Below are positions 36,307 to 47,830 of a stretch of 64,000 bases of DNA, one piece after another (the first letter of the stretch is position 1; the number at the start of each line of letters is the position of its first letter). Both the position numbers and the translations under genes were made by a program. The notes beneath the pieces were generated by a model. The model had not been told where the DNA came from, ran no database searches, and saw nothing but the letters and a program-made list of their open reading frames with translations. Source of the DNA: Telopea speciosissima (Eukaryota; Streptophyta; Magnoliopsida; Proteales; Proteaceae); NCBI RefSeq assembly GCF_018873765.1, contig NC_057925.1, forward strand, positions 46,469,010 to 46,533,009, read 5' to 3'.

Positions 36307-39300
36307 TCATGACTCAGAATACATTGAATTAAAGCCTTCTGTTAAAGCAACCACTTTGGCGGACAACTTCGGTTGCAGCTTTGAGATGGCTTGACGAATG
36401 TCCTGTTGTTGACAAGTGAAACAACTTTGTTAGTCAATATGGTGAAGGAAAAAGACCTGTGCTTAGTATATGGTGCAAACCCACAACACTCTTCTACCTT
36501 GTAACCAAAATTGTCCACAACAGGATCCAGATAGGACATGGGAACATCCGATCAGGATAAATTTTTGGACAAAACGAGTGGGATTTGAAATAAGATTGCA
36601 CCATTGTGGCCTAGTGGTCGTGGATTCAAGTCGGAAAACAGCCTCTCTGTAAAGTGGGGGTAACTGCGTACAATATAAGCCTCCCAGACTCTGCAGTGGT
36701 GGGGGCCTCATGCCCTGGTACACCCTTTTAAAAGCAGGTGTGGCAATTTGACAAGCTGGGCTGAGTAATAAGGTCAGGCCCTGAAGGCCTTTGGGCCACT
36801 CAGACCAGGCTAGGCTGGAAATTGTTACCCCTTGCCCAACCCTACGAACATGCGATCATTTTAAAATGACATTGGTTGAGTTTATTTTCTAAGTACAAGA
36901 CCATGGACCCAAGAATCTTAATTTGAATACTAGCAATCATTTTTGCAAGGTTATTTTTATACTGGAAAGTAGTGGATAAAAATGGGTATTTAACTCTACT
37001 CTAGATTATGGACTCTATAAACCTTCTATACTTAATAAAATAGCAACTAATGGATATTCTTGTTGAATAAAGAAAAGTGAAAGACTTTGTTCACTGAGAG
37101 ATCACCTCAATTTTGTACCGGGAGGAGAAATGAGTGAGCAAAATGGCTTTGTTCCGGATCCATTGAGCATGTTCAATGATCTACAATGTTAACTTAACAC
37201 TTCAGAATAATAAATAACATGTAAAATATCTATGAAAAATAAAAACATATCAAAATAACAAAAGCATCACTACATGTTTTCACTTAGTTCCATTTAACTG
37301 GACATAAAATGTTGCAAAATAATGTACAACATTTTAAAACAAAGACCAATACCATGAAGAAACTAATAGAATTATTAGACAGTAGTTGAAAAGTGAAGTA
37401 AGAGAGTATTTCAGCACTCATTCTTTTCCACAAAAATCTAAGAAGTTTAGTTAACATTTTTGGTTGCTAAATTTAATTTCTTTATGTAATTTACAAGATC
37501 ATCATTCCTATTAGTTGGATAATTTCTGTTTAGTTTCAACTTTACATTACTTTGCATCACTTTATATTCAACCAGATGTAGTAAAATTTTGTAATGTAAA
37601 GTTTAACAAAAACTAAAATGGACACTTCCACCTAATGTCAACAATATATGTAACTTGCAAACTTTATAATAATTAAGTTTTTGACTAGATTCCTTTGATC
37701 TTTGTAAAAAAAGAATATGGCAGTAGAAATATTTTACTTATCAAATACCTTCTGAAAGTCACTATTTCTACCATACATGTGGTCTTTTATTCTTAAAAAA
37801 AAATTTAATATCCAACAAGACGAAGTCACACTGTTTATGTTATTTCTACCATACAAGTGGTCTTTTATTCTTAAAATTTTTTTTAATATCCAACAAGACG
37901 AAGTCACACTGTTTGTGTTAATAAAGGATAGTAGCAGTACAAGAGAAAGGTAAGGGCAGCAGTCCCTTTGGATTACATGACACTTGCTATTCAGGCCATC
38001 AATTGGCTGACTCGGTGATTTACAATCCTTTTTTTTTCCGATAAATGGTGATTTACAATCATAACCATTTTATTATTTTTCAGGACCAGTTTTCATAGTT
38101 TTATTAGCCATCCAAAATCTTATTAGAGATTTGATATTCCAAATAATATCCTGACTGTTCATTGCTATAGTTGTTGCCACTAAAAAGGCTTTCTTGTAAA
38201 ACCTGTCGAATTGTAGGTTTGAAACAACTTGGCTGCATCTTATTGGTATGGCTGCACATGAAAAAGGTAGGTCCATTAGTTCCAACCCTGGATCTAAATC
38301 TGCATTAGCAGGTCCACCTTTGACTTGAGTCCACGCAAATGTATGTGTCTCGATATCCATATGGATTACACGCTAAACTTTCCAAGTCAACGATCTGACC
38401 GAACCTAAAATAACTTTTATTTAAGAGACCCAAACCCAGTTAAAATGCATGCAGTCTTGAGCAGAGCTCTTATCTGATCTATTCCATGCCAGACCCTAGT
38501 TCCAAAGGGTAGCTTTTTCTACCAGATGTCAATTTTCCTCATCAAATATAACTAAAATACAAAGAAGAATGTGAAAAGCATGAAAACGAACAAAAACAAT
38601 AGAAAGTTGCAACTTAAACTTGCACATACCTCAAATAGATGAGTATGGCCACACTGTCGTGCGTGCTCAATGCTGAGCTCTTCATCTACGAAAGTTGCCT
38701 GCCAAAAGAAAAGCACGTTAATCAGAAAATGGAGATTCAGAAGTTTATGAACCTGGTACAAGAAGAAGATGAAGACAGACCATTATATATCACTTGTACA
38801 TATTGGACTCAGATGATTCCAGCCAGCAAAAAAAGGTCTAGGTCAGCTGAAGCCTAGTGGCTAATAACACTTTCCATAGAACTGTTCAGGTAACTGGATT
38901 GTCATCCTACGGTCTACATAAAACTGAAGTGCATATGCTCTTACTGAAAATGGAATAATTTTGACTACTGCCAGAATGAGCTTAAGACTTAGAGAGAATG
39001 AGTCTAAAATGAGGTCACATTCCATTTTCTTATTCACATACTCATGATGATTCTGTGTACGTTCTTCTTTGTTTTGTCCTCCCCCCCTTTCTTTTAATAA
39101 GTGATGAGTAGAGGGCGGACCTTAGCGTAACGGTAAGGTTGCTCCATTGTAACCTAGTGGCCACAGGTTCAAGTTGTGAAACAGCCTCTCTGCAAAGCGG
39201 GGGATAAGGCTGCGTACATTATGACCCTTCCTAGACCCTGCAGTGGTGGGAGCCTCATGCATTGGGTACACCCTTTTTGATAAGTGATGACTATTATGCA

Positions 39301-42300
39301 GTCTACCTTAATGTGACCTTATGGGTTCAACTGCTATATGAAATTATAATAAAATGATAAATTTCTAGTCGAAACGAAGTGCAGCCGCCTAAATGAAGGA
39401 AATTGAGATGCAACTAGTGGAAACGTTTAATTTTGTTAGGACTTAGAGACAAGTAGAAATGTTTGATTTGACTAGGACTCAGAGACTATCTCAATACTTT
39501 TTCTCATGGAATGTAAATATGGCTATTAGAGCCTTTTCACACATATGGTGCACGTGTAGTATTCAATAGTTGCATTACCTTGGATGGTTGAATGTTTGGA
39601 TCTAGTCCAGGAAATAAAGGACAAAAAGGTTGTATCCTTTAAAAGCATTCCTTCTTGGTGTACTATGAAGACCATCGTATTGGCAGATGTATATTAGATT
39701 TTAGGGCTGCAACGGTGCCGGGTTGGGCCAGGCTTTTTAAAACCCCAGCACAACTCTGGATCCCCTTAGCTTAACCCAACCCACCCTGGCCCTGACTCGG
39801 GGCCTAAAAACCTCAACTCAGGCCCAACACTGCTGGGCTCAGCCCAGCCCAGCCCAGCCCAGGCCTGCCGTGATTGGGCCGAGTCAGACTGGGTTAGCCG
39901 TGACCCTACTTTGCCATTTAGGGCCAGGCATGGTACAAAATTTTGGGATATATTGCCGAAATTTCAGTAATTTCAACACTACCGAGATGAGATGGGCTTC
40001 CGAAATGAAAAAAGTTCAAATTTCGGTATATTTCGTAGAAATATTGTGTATTGAGCAGTATATTTCGGTAAATTTCGTAGAAATACTTTGTGTCTTGAGT
40101 ATTGAACTATTGACTATTATGAAGTTTATGAGTATGACTTATGCACTTATGACTTTATGAGTTTAAACTCTAAAGGCTACATTTGACTTTATTTTTGTTT
40201 AATTACTTTGTTTAAATTTCTTATTATGTCTTTTAGTACTTAAACAATATGTATTTAACTATTTTATACAACAGGGTCCGACTGTATACAGTCAATCAAG
40301 GGTGCAAACCCAAAACAACACTTTGAGTTCATGTTTTTTGCAATATGAAGGTTTAAATGTGTTTATTTAGCTTAAATAAGGGTGTCCATGAAGTATCAGG
40401 CCTAGATATGGCCAAATACCCACCGAGATGGACTCCCGAAATATTGTAGAAAAAATGCAATATTTCGGTGAAATTTCGCCAAATTTCGGATATCTCGGTA
40501 GGCTCGAGATACCGATATATCGTGAGATATAGTACTATGGGGCCAGGTTGACCCTGACCTTAATACTTTCAAGAATTATCCTTATCTCAACTCAATTCAC
40601 CCTATTATTAAAAGAAGAAAAGATATACAAATCAATTCACCCTTACAGACTTTCAATAAACCTAAAACAAGGCTTGGCTTAGCCCAAAGCCTCAACCTTG
40701 GCCCAGCCCTGCCTCGGGCCTGAAAAAATCCAACCCTAGCCCACCATCAGGGTTGAAAAATCCAGCCCAGGCCCTGTTCGGGCTCAGGGAGGGCCAGGGC
40801 GGGTCCGGGCTCACAGGGCCAAACTTGCACCCTATTAAATTTGTTCATTTTATCGCAATGGATTATAGTTTTATGCAACAGTTGGCAGTTGACTTTCTTA
40901 TTCTTTCCTAGATTCTCATCGTTTGGAGTTTCATCCTTTCAATGTTTTCCTCTGTACGAATCTTTTAAGTTACATTGCGGATAAGGTAAGTATATCCTAT
41001 TCACTCCATAATCCTTGTGCATATTCTGATGAGATGAAACTTTACATGGAGATAAAGCTATTCAGAGACACCATTGGAGCGGTCTTCTTGTTATAAAGCT
41101 ATACATAAATCATATGTATAACAAAGGCAACTGTGCCACCAACTTTCTAGCTACTTTTGTCATTTTGACAACTGGATATTCGTACTATGGTGACCCCTTT
41201 GAAACCTCTCAGTATTATCATGGTTTTAGATTTTCATGATATGCCTATGGTGTATGTACTACCTTCAACTTGGCCAGGACAGAGAGAATAAACAGAGAGA
41301 ACAAGACACAGTTACCTCAGTTATAAGAACTTTTGCTCTCATGGCATCAGCATTGCGAGGATCAAGCATAAAGTCAGATGTTGTATCTCCTGTGAACGCC
41401 ACCTCAGGGTACAGTATAGTGTCTGTAATCTGCCAAGAGGTAACTTCAAAGTCAAATATATCATAACACACACAGAATCGAACCTTGGCAGAGAACAAGC
41501 CTTATCCTTCAATATAAATGGTTAAGGTGCAAATTCAACGAGTTTCTAAAATAACAAACCTCAACCCCAGACTTTTTCAACTTCTCGATTTGTTTTCCTT
41601 TTAAATGAGCATATTGCTTCTTCAGCTTCTTTCTAACTGAGTACATGAGATATCCCTGAGGAAACCAAGACACTGCTTGAATCACACTTGGAGAGATCTT
41701 AGGTTGCACATGTGATAACTAGAACACTAGATATCATTGCTAGTGGGTAAGTATGAGCCTATTGAGCATACCTGGCTGGGTATGACATGGTGAGTTTTAA
41801 ACGGCCTCACAACCAGGTCATTCCGAATTTCATATGTTTCCCCTGTAATCAAGCTTGTCAAGTCAGGTTCATGATGGAATATGCACACATCAAACAAAGA
41901 CATGTCAGGAACCATAACTACATACCTACATCTAATGCAACCAAATCAAACTTCAATTCATCTCGACTCATATTCCTGTGAATGTCGAATAACTTCTCTA
42001 CATCCTCTTTAATACATGGTGGCACAAATATCGTTGGCGGTTTTAAATTGTAGAGCCCACGAGTTGCTACATACATTGGAAGTCCACCCTGTGACAATGT
42101 AGTATAAAGCACATTAAGTGTACAATTCTAGAGTGAATCCAATGGTACTGGCTCCGACAGGTTAAACTGAAGTAAAGCACAGAACGGACTAGTCCAAGGT
42201 TCTCAGACAAGGGTTCCAACTCTGACCCAACTAATCTAACAGTACTACAATAGGTGTTTGAATTCCTAAGAAATCAAATGCTATAAATCGACTGATTATC

Positions 42301-42935
42301 ATTTGTGCTTGATTTGAAACACAAATCCGGAAGAACACTGAGGTTAAGTTCATAGGCGAATTCATGCATATAATTTATCATTGGTCAAATGTTCGAGTCT
42401 ATCAAATTCAAAACAAACTGAAGTGAAAAATTAGATAGTCAAGCAAGCTTATTTCGCACGGAACACTCAATAGGATTGCATATTTGCATATAGAGGGGAT
42501 GAAACCTGAAATAGGGAAAGAGCTTACAATGTGATCAAGATGAGCATGGGTTATGAACAGGAAGTCCTGATGAACAGCCCTCGAAGGACATCTGCCGATG
42601 TCAAAAGCAGCATTCAACCTCGGAACGACGATGCAAGTCTCGTGGCCTCCAATTGAAATTCCCTCGATTAAGTAACCCTCAAGGTCGACACCTTTCCGAT
42701 GAACCTCAGCCCTGGCTCTTCTGTATTCCTCTTCTTCAATTGCTCTGTCGATTGTGGATAGAAACCCAGACCCTTTAAAGGCAGACAATACAAGGCCATG
42801 GCCACTGGCTGAAACCTTCTGTCCTAGTCTCTGAACTACAGGGAAAGGGAATTTGTAAGGAGATACGAGTGTCTGTTCGTCAGATGGAAGAAATGAAGGA
42901 AATTTTGAGCTCGAGATGCTCAGAGAAGTCAGCAT
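36307..42935 (-). CDS. TRZ2: tRNase Z, short form, chloroplast/organelle type
   Basis: Endoribonuclease that removes the 3' trailer from precursor tRNAs so that CCA can be added; the TRZ2 type acts in the plastid. Eight exons on the minus strand: 42,528-42,935, 41,926-42,088, 41,772-41,842, 41,560-41,655, 41,316-41,429, 38,630-38,698, 37,106-37,180 and 36,307-36,402. They join in frame to 1092 nt (363 aa), about the length of the Arabidopsis protein. The metallo-beta-lactamase motif HAHLDH is at residues 130-135. Other metal-site segments are PFKTHHVIPSQ, AFTGDTTSDFMLDPR, GHTHL and LLTHFSSRY. Residues 1-55 are Ser-rich with few acids, as in a chloroplast transit peptide. Two exons (37,106 and 36,307) are too short to show as long ORFs and were placed by homology and splice sites. 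Intron 5 (2.6 kb) carries a SINE and a nested hAT pair. Confidence 0.95.
36594..36731 (+). mobile_element. Au-like SINE, 5'-truncated
   Basis: Matches the SINE at 39,108-39,279 from its B-box region onward (ggattcaagt, cagcctctctg, ctctgcagtggtggg, ctcatgc, tacaccctttt). The A-box end is missing. It lies in the last intron of the tRNase Z gene, antisense to it. Confidence 0.75.
37763..37918. repeat. 78-bp direct tandem duplication
   Basis: Two consecutive units start with tatttctaccataca and end in cacactgtttatgt / cacactgtttgtgt. They differ at only a few bases, mainly in an A/T run. The repeat lies in tRNase Z intron 6. Confidence 0.9.
39108..39279 (+). mobile_element. Au-like tRNA-derived SINE, complete
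   Basis: The 172-bp element has a Pol III-type A box (gcgtaacggtaagg region) and B box (aggttcaagttg). Then comes the conserved body (cagcctctctgcaaagc, ggctgcgtac, accctgcagtggtggg) and a T-rich 3' end (ccctttttg). It is flanked by an exact 11-bp duplication ataagtgatga at 39,097-39,107 and 39,280-39,290. It sits in tRNase Z intron 5, in the opposite direction to the gene. Confidence 0.9.
39702..40834. mobile_element. Non-autonomous hAT-like element (outer)
   Basis: The ends are tagggctgcaac at the left and ttgcaccct(a) at the right, imperfect inverted repeats. They are flanked by ttagattt (39,694-39,701) and ttaaattt (40,835-40,842), an 8-bp duplication with one change. Interior sequence outside the nested copy is rich in gggcc/ggccc words (cagcccagcccag, gggctcag). 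No transposase ORF is present. It is located in tRNase Z intron 5. Confidence 0.75.
39929..40539. mobile_element. Nested hAT-like MITE, tttcgg/ccgaaa-rich
   Basis: The ends are catggtac at the left and gtactatg at the right, with one mismatch in the 8-bp inverted repeat. They are flanked by an exact 8-bp duplication gggccagg at 39,921-39,928 and 40,540-40,547. The 611-bp interior repeats aatttcggtatatttcg, ccgagat and gatatctcgg words on both strands, with no coding capacity. It inserted inside the larger hAT-like element. Confidence 0.82.
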
Positions 42936-43045
42936 AATTTTTTTTAGGGTTTTATATCACATAGATAAGATTGAACACTACAGGAGTTTAGAGAGAATTG
43001 TAGTTACAGTAAAGCAAGTATGAGTGTGCAGTGTGCACACGTGTA

Positions 43046-43052
<7 letters not shown>

Positions 43053-43088
<36 letters not shown>
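43053..43088. repeat. (GT)n(GA)n microsatellite upstream of tRNase Z
   Basis: A short GT run passes into an almost pure GA repeat. On the transcribed (minus) strand it is a CT tract about 120-150 bp upstream of the ATG, a common feature of plant core promoters and 5' UTRs. Whether it has a regulatory role is unknown. Confidence 0.8.
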
Positions 43089-43089
<1 letters not shown>

Positions 43090-43323
43090 TCTTCTTCGAC
43101 AGAAGCTTAGAGGGGGAGAGAGTTGCAGTTGCGTCTTGCGAGGTATGAGAGGTAGTCAGGTAGAAGAGGAAGGTGAGCACTGAGCAGTGGAGCATTTTCT
43201 TATCGAAATTCGAAAGTAAGCCGCGACACAAAATGCCATGAGGCCCATGACTAGGAGACACGATTTACAGAAAAACCGTGACTTCCAATGGCGACTTATA
43301 ATCACCCGATCAAAAAAAACGAA

Positions 43324-44757
43324 GGTAAAATACACATACGTACCCCTGCACCCAATATTCCTCATACCCCCTAAGCTTATGATAAGTCCACGTATCACCC
43401 TTCAATATTTCACATATCACCCCTGCTTTACCCCCTTAATGCCACTTAAGTCCATACCAAGTGTTAAATGCTAAAAAATGACCAAACTACCATTTCTTCT
43501 ATCTTTTCTAAAATTTGAAAAGACCTAATTGCCCTAAACTATTTGCTAAATTTTAAAAATTCCAAAATGCCCTCATCTTCCCCAAATCATTATTTTCTTT
43601 TATATACCCAATACCACCACCACCACCCACCACCCACCATTAACACCATCACCACTGTGAAGCCCCACCTCTAGCACCACCGCCACCCACCACCATTAAT
43701 ACCACCAATCATTTTCTTCCCCAGATCGTTTCTCCAAAACATGAAACCTGAAACCCATTTTAGAGTTTCAAAACCCCACTGCCGCCTTTAGTAGCGGCCG
43801 GCCCTTTGGTTTGATTGGTGGTTGTAGAAGAAGATTCACATAAAACCATTCTACTACTCGGGTATCTCCGAAAAACCATTAACCATATCCTTTCTTTATC
43901 TGCAATTTTTACCTTGTTTGTATTAATGTGTGTGTTCCCTTGCTATTTCGTACCAATTGTTATTAGCGGGATCCACTTTAAGGGATCTCTACGTCATGCC
44001 TTCGATCTCTTTAATTCTAATTGATATCCTATTGTAACTCAATCTAGACTCATATTCTACAATTTGGTTATTTCTCTTTCTCTTTCTCATTCACTTCGGT
44101 TCTGTTTCTCAGTTCTTAGGTTTTCAACGTACTGCTGTCATTATTTCAATATATTTTCTAATGGAGAATACTCAATCTGCCATGGTTAGAGGCGAGCTCC
44201 ATGGTGCGCTTGGCACTACTCAATGGTGGGATTGACATATTATCCCCATATCATCTTCACCATTCAATGCTACCTGAGATCAACACTATTTGGCGGCCGG
44301 CCCTCTGGTTTGGCCGCTGCTAAAGGCGGCAATGGGGTTTTGAAACCCAAAAATGGGTTTAGGGTTTCATGTTTTGGAGAAATGATCTTGGGAAGAAGAT
44401 GGTTGGTGGTATTAATGGTGGTGGGTGGCGGTGGGGCTTCACAGTGGTGATGGTGTTAATGGTGGATGGTGATGGTGGTATCAAGTATGTAAAAGAAGAT
44501 AATGATTTGGAGAAGATGAGGGCATTTTGATATTTTCAAATTTTAGCAAATAGATCTTTTCAAAATTTTAGAAAAGACAAAAGAAAGGAGAGTTTGATCA
44601 TTTTTTAGCATTTAACACTTGGTGTGGACTTAAATGACATTAGGGGGGTAAAATGGAGATAGTACGTGAAATATTGAGGGGTGGTATGTGAACTTATTAG
44701 AAGCTTAGGGGGTACGAGGAATATTGGATGTATTACAAGGGATACGTGTATTTTACC
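43324..44757. mobile_element. Long-TIR (foldback/MULE-like) element
   Basis: Outer ends ggtaaaatacac / gtgtattttacc start inverted arms of about 460-490 bp, matching well through the aacacttggt, ccctcatctt, accaccaccacc and gcggccggcc segments. A loop of about 480 bp (43,815-44,297) shows no recognisable gene. No target duplication is visible; the right flank was disturbed by the next element, which inserted two bases beyond this one's end. Confidence 0.75.
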
Positions 44758-45145
44758 CCAAAAAATAAGGGTTTTTTTTTCAAATGTCCCCCTAAAAATG
44801 GCCAAACTTACAATTATCCTCTTGAACTTTCACTAATTTCATGTGCACCCCTACTTTCCAAACTAAGTACCACTATAGTCCCTCCCATTAGATGGAGACG
44901 GTTCCCATTTTTTGAACAATGTTGGACCATTATGCTCTTAATAGGGTAGAATAACAAAAATGCCCTTCCCTGAAAAAAAAAAAACCTGCAACTCATCTTC
45001 CCCAAATCTCTACAATTTTGCCCTTTTTTTCAAACCCCAAAATGATTTGGGGAAGATAGTTTTCGTGGGTTCAGAATGGATGGATCTCCATGAACGAACG
45101 AACGGACGGACGGGAATTGGGATATTGGAATGGATGGAACAATTG

Positions 45146-45241
45146 CAGCCATTCAAGGTGTTGCACGGGGGAGTATCGGCACTGATAGCAGAGTCGCTGG
45201 CCAGCATTAATGGAGCCCACATGGCATCGGGCCTCAAGAGG
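45146..45241 (+). pseudogene. Captured DHNA-CoA thioesterase (DHNAT1-like) fragment
   Basis: The frame reads QPFKVLHGGVSALIAESLAS followed by INGAHMASGLKR. This closely matches the hotdog-fold active-site region of plant 1,4-dihydroxy-2-naphthoyl-CoA thioesterase, a peroxisomal enzyme of phylloquinone synthesis, whose equivalent is HGGVSALIAESLAS-MGAHMASG. One extra codon is present (IN for M). Similarity stops abruptly at GLKR, likely an exon end. The rest of the hotdog domain is absent, so no enzyme is made. The reading frame stays open for 121 codons (44,960-45,325), so a chimeric peptide is possible. Confidence 0.8.
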
Positions 45242-46049
45242 ATTCTCTGCTACTTCGATTCTCTTTGTCTCTCTTTCTCTTCGTGTCACTGTGGAAGAAG
45301 AATCTATCTTCATTTTCAATCTTAAAACCTATTTATTTCTCTGATCAAAAGTTCGCCAAAACAGTAGCAACCCAGATAAATTTAGAAATAATTTAAAAAA
45401 TTGGGGGAAAAGATTGAAATAAAATACCTAACAGCTGGAAATTAAAAGAGCTGACTACCCATGCGACCTGGATTGTGCAAGAACAGGATTGAGACCAACA
45501 TTTCTTTGAATTCATATGACATTCGAATCCCAATGCCATGTCCTAGCCAGAGATGAAGCAGAGTACCCAAACCCTAACGGATTGAGGATAAATTTATATT
45601 CCTTACCTTTGGGATTTTTAATATCAGAAGAGTATGTCACGTTTGAAACAACAAAATCAACAAAGGGCGGCGCAGATGTAACGATAATATCTCAGGTTTC
45701 GAGCAGAGAAGCTTTGGATCGAGTGATTGGACGCAAACTTGAAAGAGAAGAATGGGGCGAGAGAGAAGGAGGAGGAAGATAAACAGACGGTCGTGCGATT
45801 CCTTGGCACAAGCAGGTTCTGGGCTTTTGGTCTATGTTTGAGTATAATGATGGAAAGACTCCAATTCCTGAACTTTATTCGTTTCGCTATCCCGAAATCG
45901 TTCAGGGTTTGAAAAAGGGCAAAAGCGCAGAGATATGGGGAAGATGAGTTTCAAGTTTTTTGTTTTTCAAGTAAGGGTATTTTTGTCATTCTATTCTATC
46001 AAAGGCAGAATGGTCCAACAATGTTCAAAAAATACGATCGGTTATAACA

Positions 46050-46790
46050 TAATGTCTCTGACTACGGGTAGGGTGCCCCCTCCCCCCCCTCCCCCCCCCC
46101 CCCCCGCCCCCCCCCGCCCCGCCAAAAGTGCCACCCAGATTGTCCATTTAGTTCCAGACCAATCTAGATCCCGACTTAGGCCCAACCCCACCCCCCCCCC
46201 CCCCCCCCTTCCACCAATCGTAGAAAAAGGGAAAAGAAGTTATTGTTTCTACGCGGGTTTATTAGGTTGTAGAATTTTTTCTATCAAAATCTAGTTGTCC
46301 CTATTTTAAAACACTAAATTAAACTGTTTCTTTCACCCCTAATCCATGTATGCTCCATTTTTTAATCTAGAGTCCTACAAAGGAAAAATTGCAGGAAGAA
46401 CCCGATAGATGTAGTGATCGAGGAGAGCATCAGTAGTGAGGAGAGACTCAACTCCATGACGTTATTCTCTTCGTATTCAAAAGGCAATTAGTGAAACCCT
46501 AATGAGTCGTAATTTTACACCCTTTTTTAAAAATAAAAATAAAAATCGATATACTCTTTTCTATTTAAATGGTACTAGTAGTTTGTACCATCCAAGACTA
46601 ATTAGTATTTCTCAGATCGTACCATTGGGAATCCCCGTCCCAAAACCGTCCCGCCCCATTTATCATTCGCATCAAAATTAGATACGATTGTCCCATTTAC
46701 TAATGGGACTGGTCTAGTACCGGGTTTTAGAGGGACGGTATTGGGACAATTCCTGGTTTTGGTCCCAGATTGACACCCTTAAACGGGAGG
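46050..46790. mobile_element. Insertion in the Pack-MULE right arm, hAT-like end
   Basis: Comparison with the left arm shows that about 740 bp interrupt the right arm between ctctgactacggg and aacgggaggga. The right end reads attgacaccctta, identical to the terminal repeat of the hAT-like element at 21,394-22,622. The left end (tagggtgcccc) is less similar and runs into C-runs. The interior has ggtaccattggg and gggacggtattggg words. The target duplication is unclear. Confidence 0.55.
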
Positions 46791-47761
46791 GATTATAGTG
46801 ATACTTAGTTTGGAAAGTAGGGGTGCACATGAAATTAATGAAAGTTCAAGGGAGCAACTATAAGTTTAACTATTTTCAAGGGGCATTTGAAAAAACCCAA
46901 AAAATAAAGGGAAAAATATAAAGACACTCCCTCAACTATGACCCGTTTTCTTGTACACACCCTCATCTTCAAAATTGAATGACCTTCTCACCTATTTTAT
47001 AATTTCTCTTTGATTTATCTTTCAGTGAAATATAATATAAAAATCAAACCAAACAATTTCAAAAATCGAAATCACCCCTTGAAATAGAAATAGAAATAGA
47101 AATCACACCAAAACAACCCTAAACCTGCTCTAATTATTTATAGATCCATGTAAGAATGTCAATTTTGAACTGGAACCGATAAATTAAACAGAAACTGGCC
47201 GTTTAAATCCAAACCAAACCATTAGTAAGTGGTTCGATTTTGGTTTAAAAGTCTAATAATAGGTTTAGTTTTAACTGAGAAATCGCTGGTTGCAAACCAA
47301 TTAAACCGTTAAATTTGTATATCGATTAAATGTTATAAATTCCTCGTCAAGAAAAAAGCTTTTTTTTTTTTGGGTAAGATATCAAGAAAGAAACTTAAGA
47401 CAGGAGAGAAAGTAAGAGATTGAGCGAGAGAGACAGAGTATTGATCCTCTCTCTCTCTCTCTCTCTTTGCCATTTTGTTTTTGTCAAATTTGATAGACTT
47501 CCCCTCATGCAATGCCTGAATTTCAAAAAAATTCGAGATTGAATTGGCCTGATTTATATCGATATTACTTTGCACCAATACGGATCCGTGTGATCCTATA
47601 TAAAAGAGAGACAGAGTGTCACAGTGGAAGTAGAAAACAGCAAAAGATGGAACAAGAAAAGGTCCCATTTGAATCATGGTTTCAACTTTCAAGTATTTCA
47701 TCCCATCAGCCTTGGATTGGTCACGCAAACTGATCTAACATGATCTAGAATGGATCAGAAC

Positions 47762-47830
47762 TTACTTAAAATTGGGGAAAGATGACCTGCCTTCAGTTTT
47801 TTCTTCACTCTCAAATTTAGGCTCCCCAAG
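47762..47830 (-). other. Exon-like segment, copy A
   Basis: On the minus strand an acceptor-like ttttgtcag is followed by an open frame LGEPKFESEEKTEGRSSFPNFK and a stop. The same segment recurs in copies B and C. It may be a last coding exon or part of a spliced transcript; the function is unknown. In this copy there is no F-box gene upstream to join it to. Confidence 0.35.

Larger units (their letters stand above)
44769..46898. mobile_element. Pack-MULE carrying a DHNAT1-like gene fragment
   Basis: Inverted arms start gggttttttttt-caaatg and end catttg-aaaaaaccc. They are flanked by an exact 9-bp duplication aaaaaataa at 44,760-44,768 and 46,899-46,907, as expected for Mutator-like elements. 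The arms are about 260 bp. The right arm is split by a later insertion at about 46,050-46,790. Between the arms (about 45,040-45,905) is GC-richer sequence containing a fragment of a thioesterase gene and further unidentified, possibly captured sequence. No transposase is seen. Confidence 0.85.

Noticed and set aside
37385..37420. Minus-strand 'LLLHFS' reading as the missing tRNase Z LLTHFSSRY exon
   Set aside because: The true exon with LLTHFSSRY, good splice sites and correct phase is at 37,106-37,180; this similarity is chance.
38073..38360. Minus-strand ORF of 95 aa inside the tRNase Z gene
   Set aside because: No match to tRNase Z; the true exons 6 and 7 lie on either side (38,630-38,698 and 37,106-37,180). 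Probably intronic repeat sequence.
46035..46294. Proline-rich ORF of 119 aa
   Set aside because: The run of prolines is a translation of C-homopolymer tracts inside an insertion in the Pack-MULE arm; no domain and no conservation.
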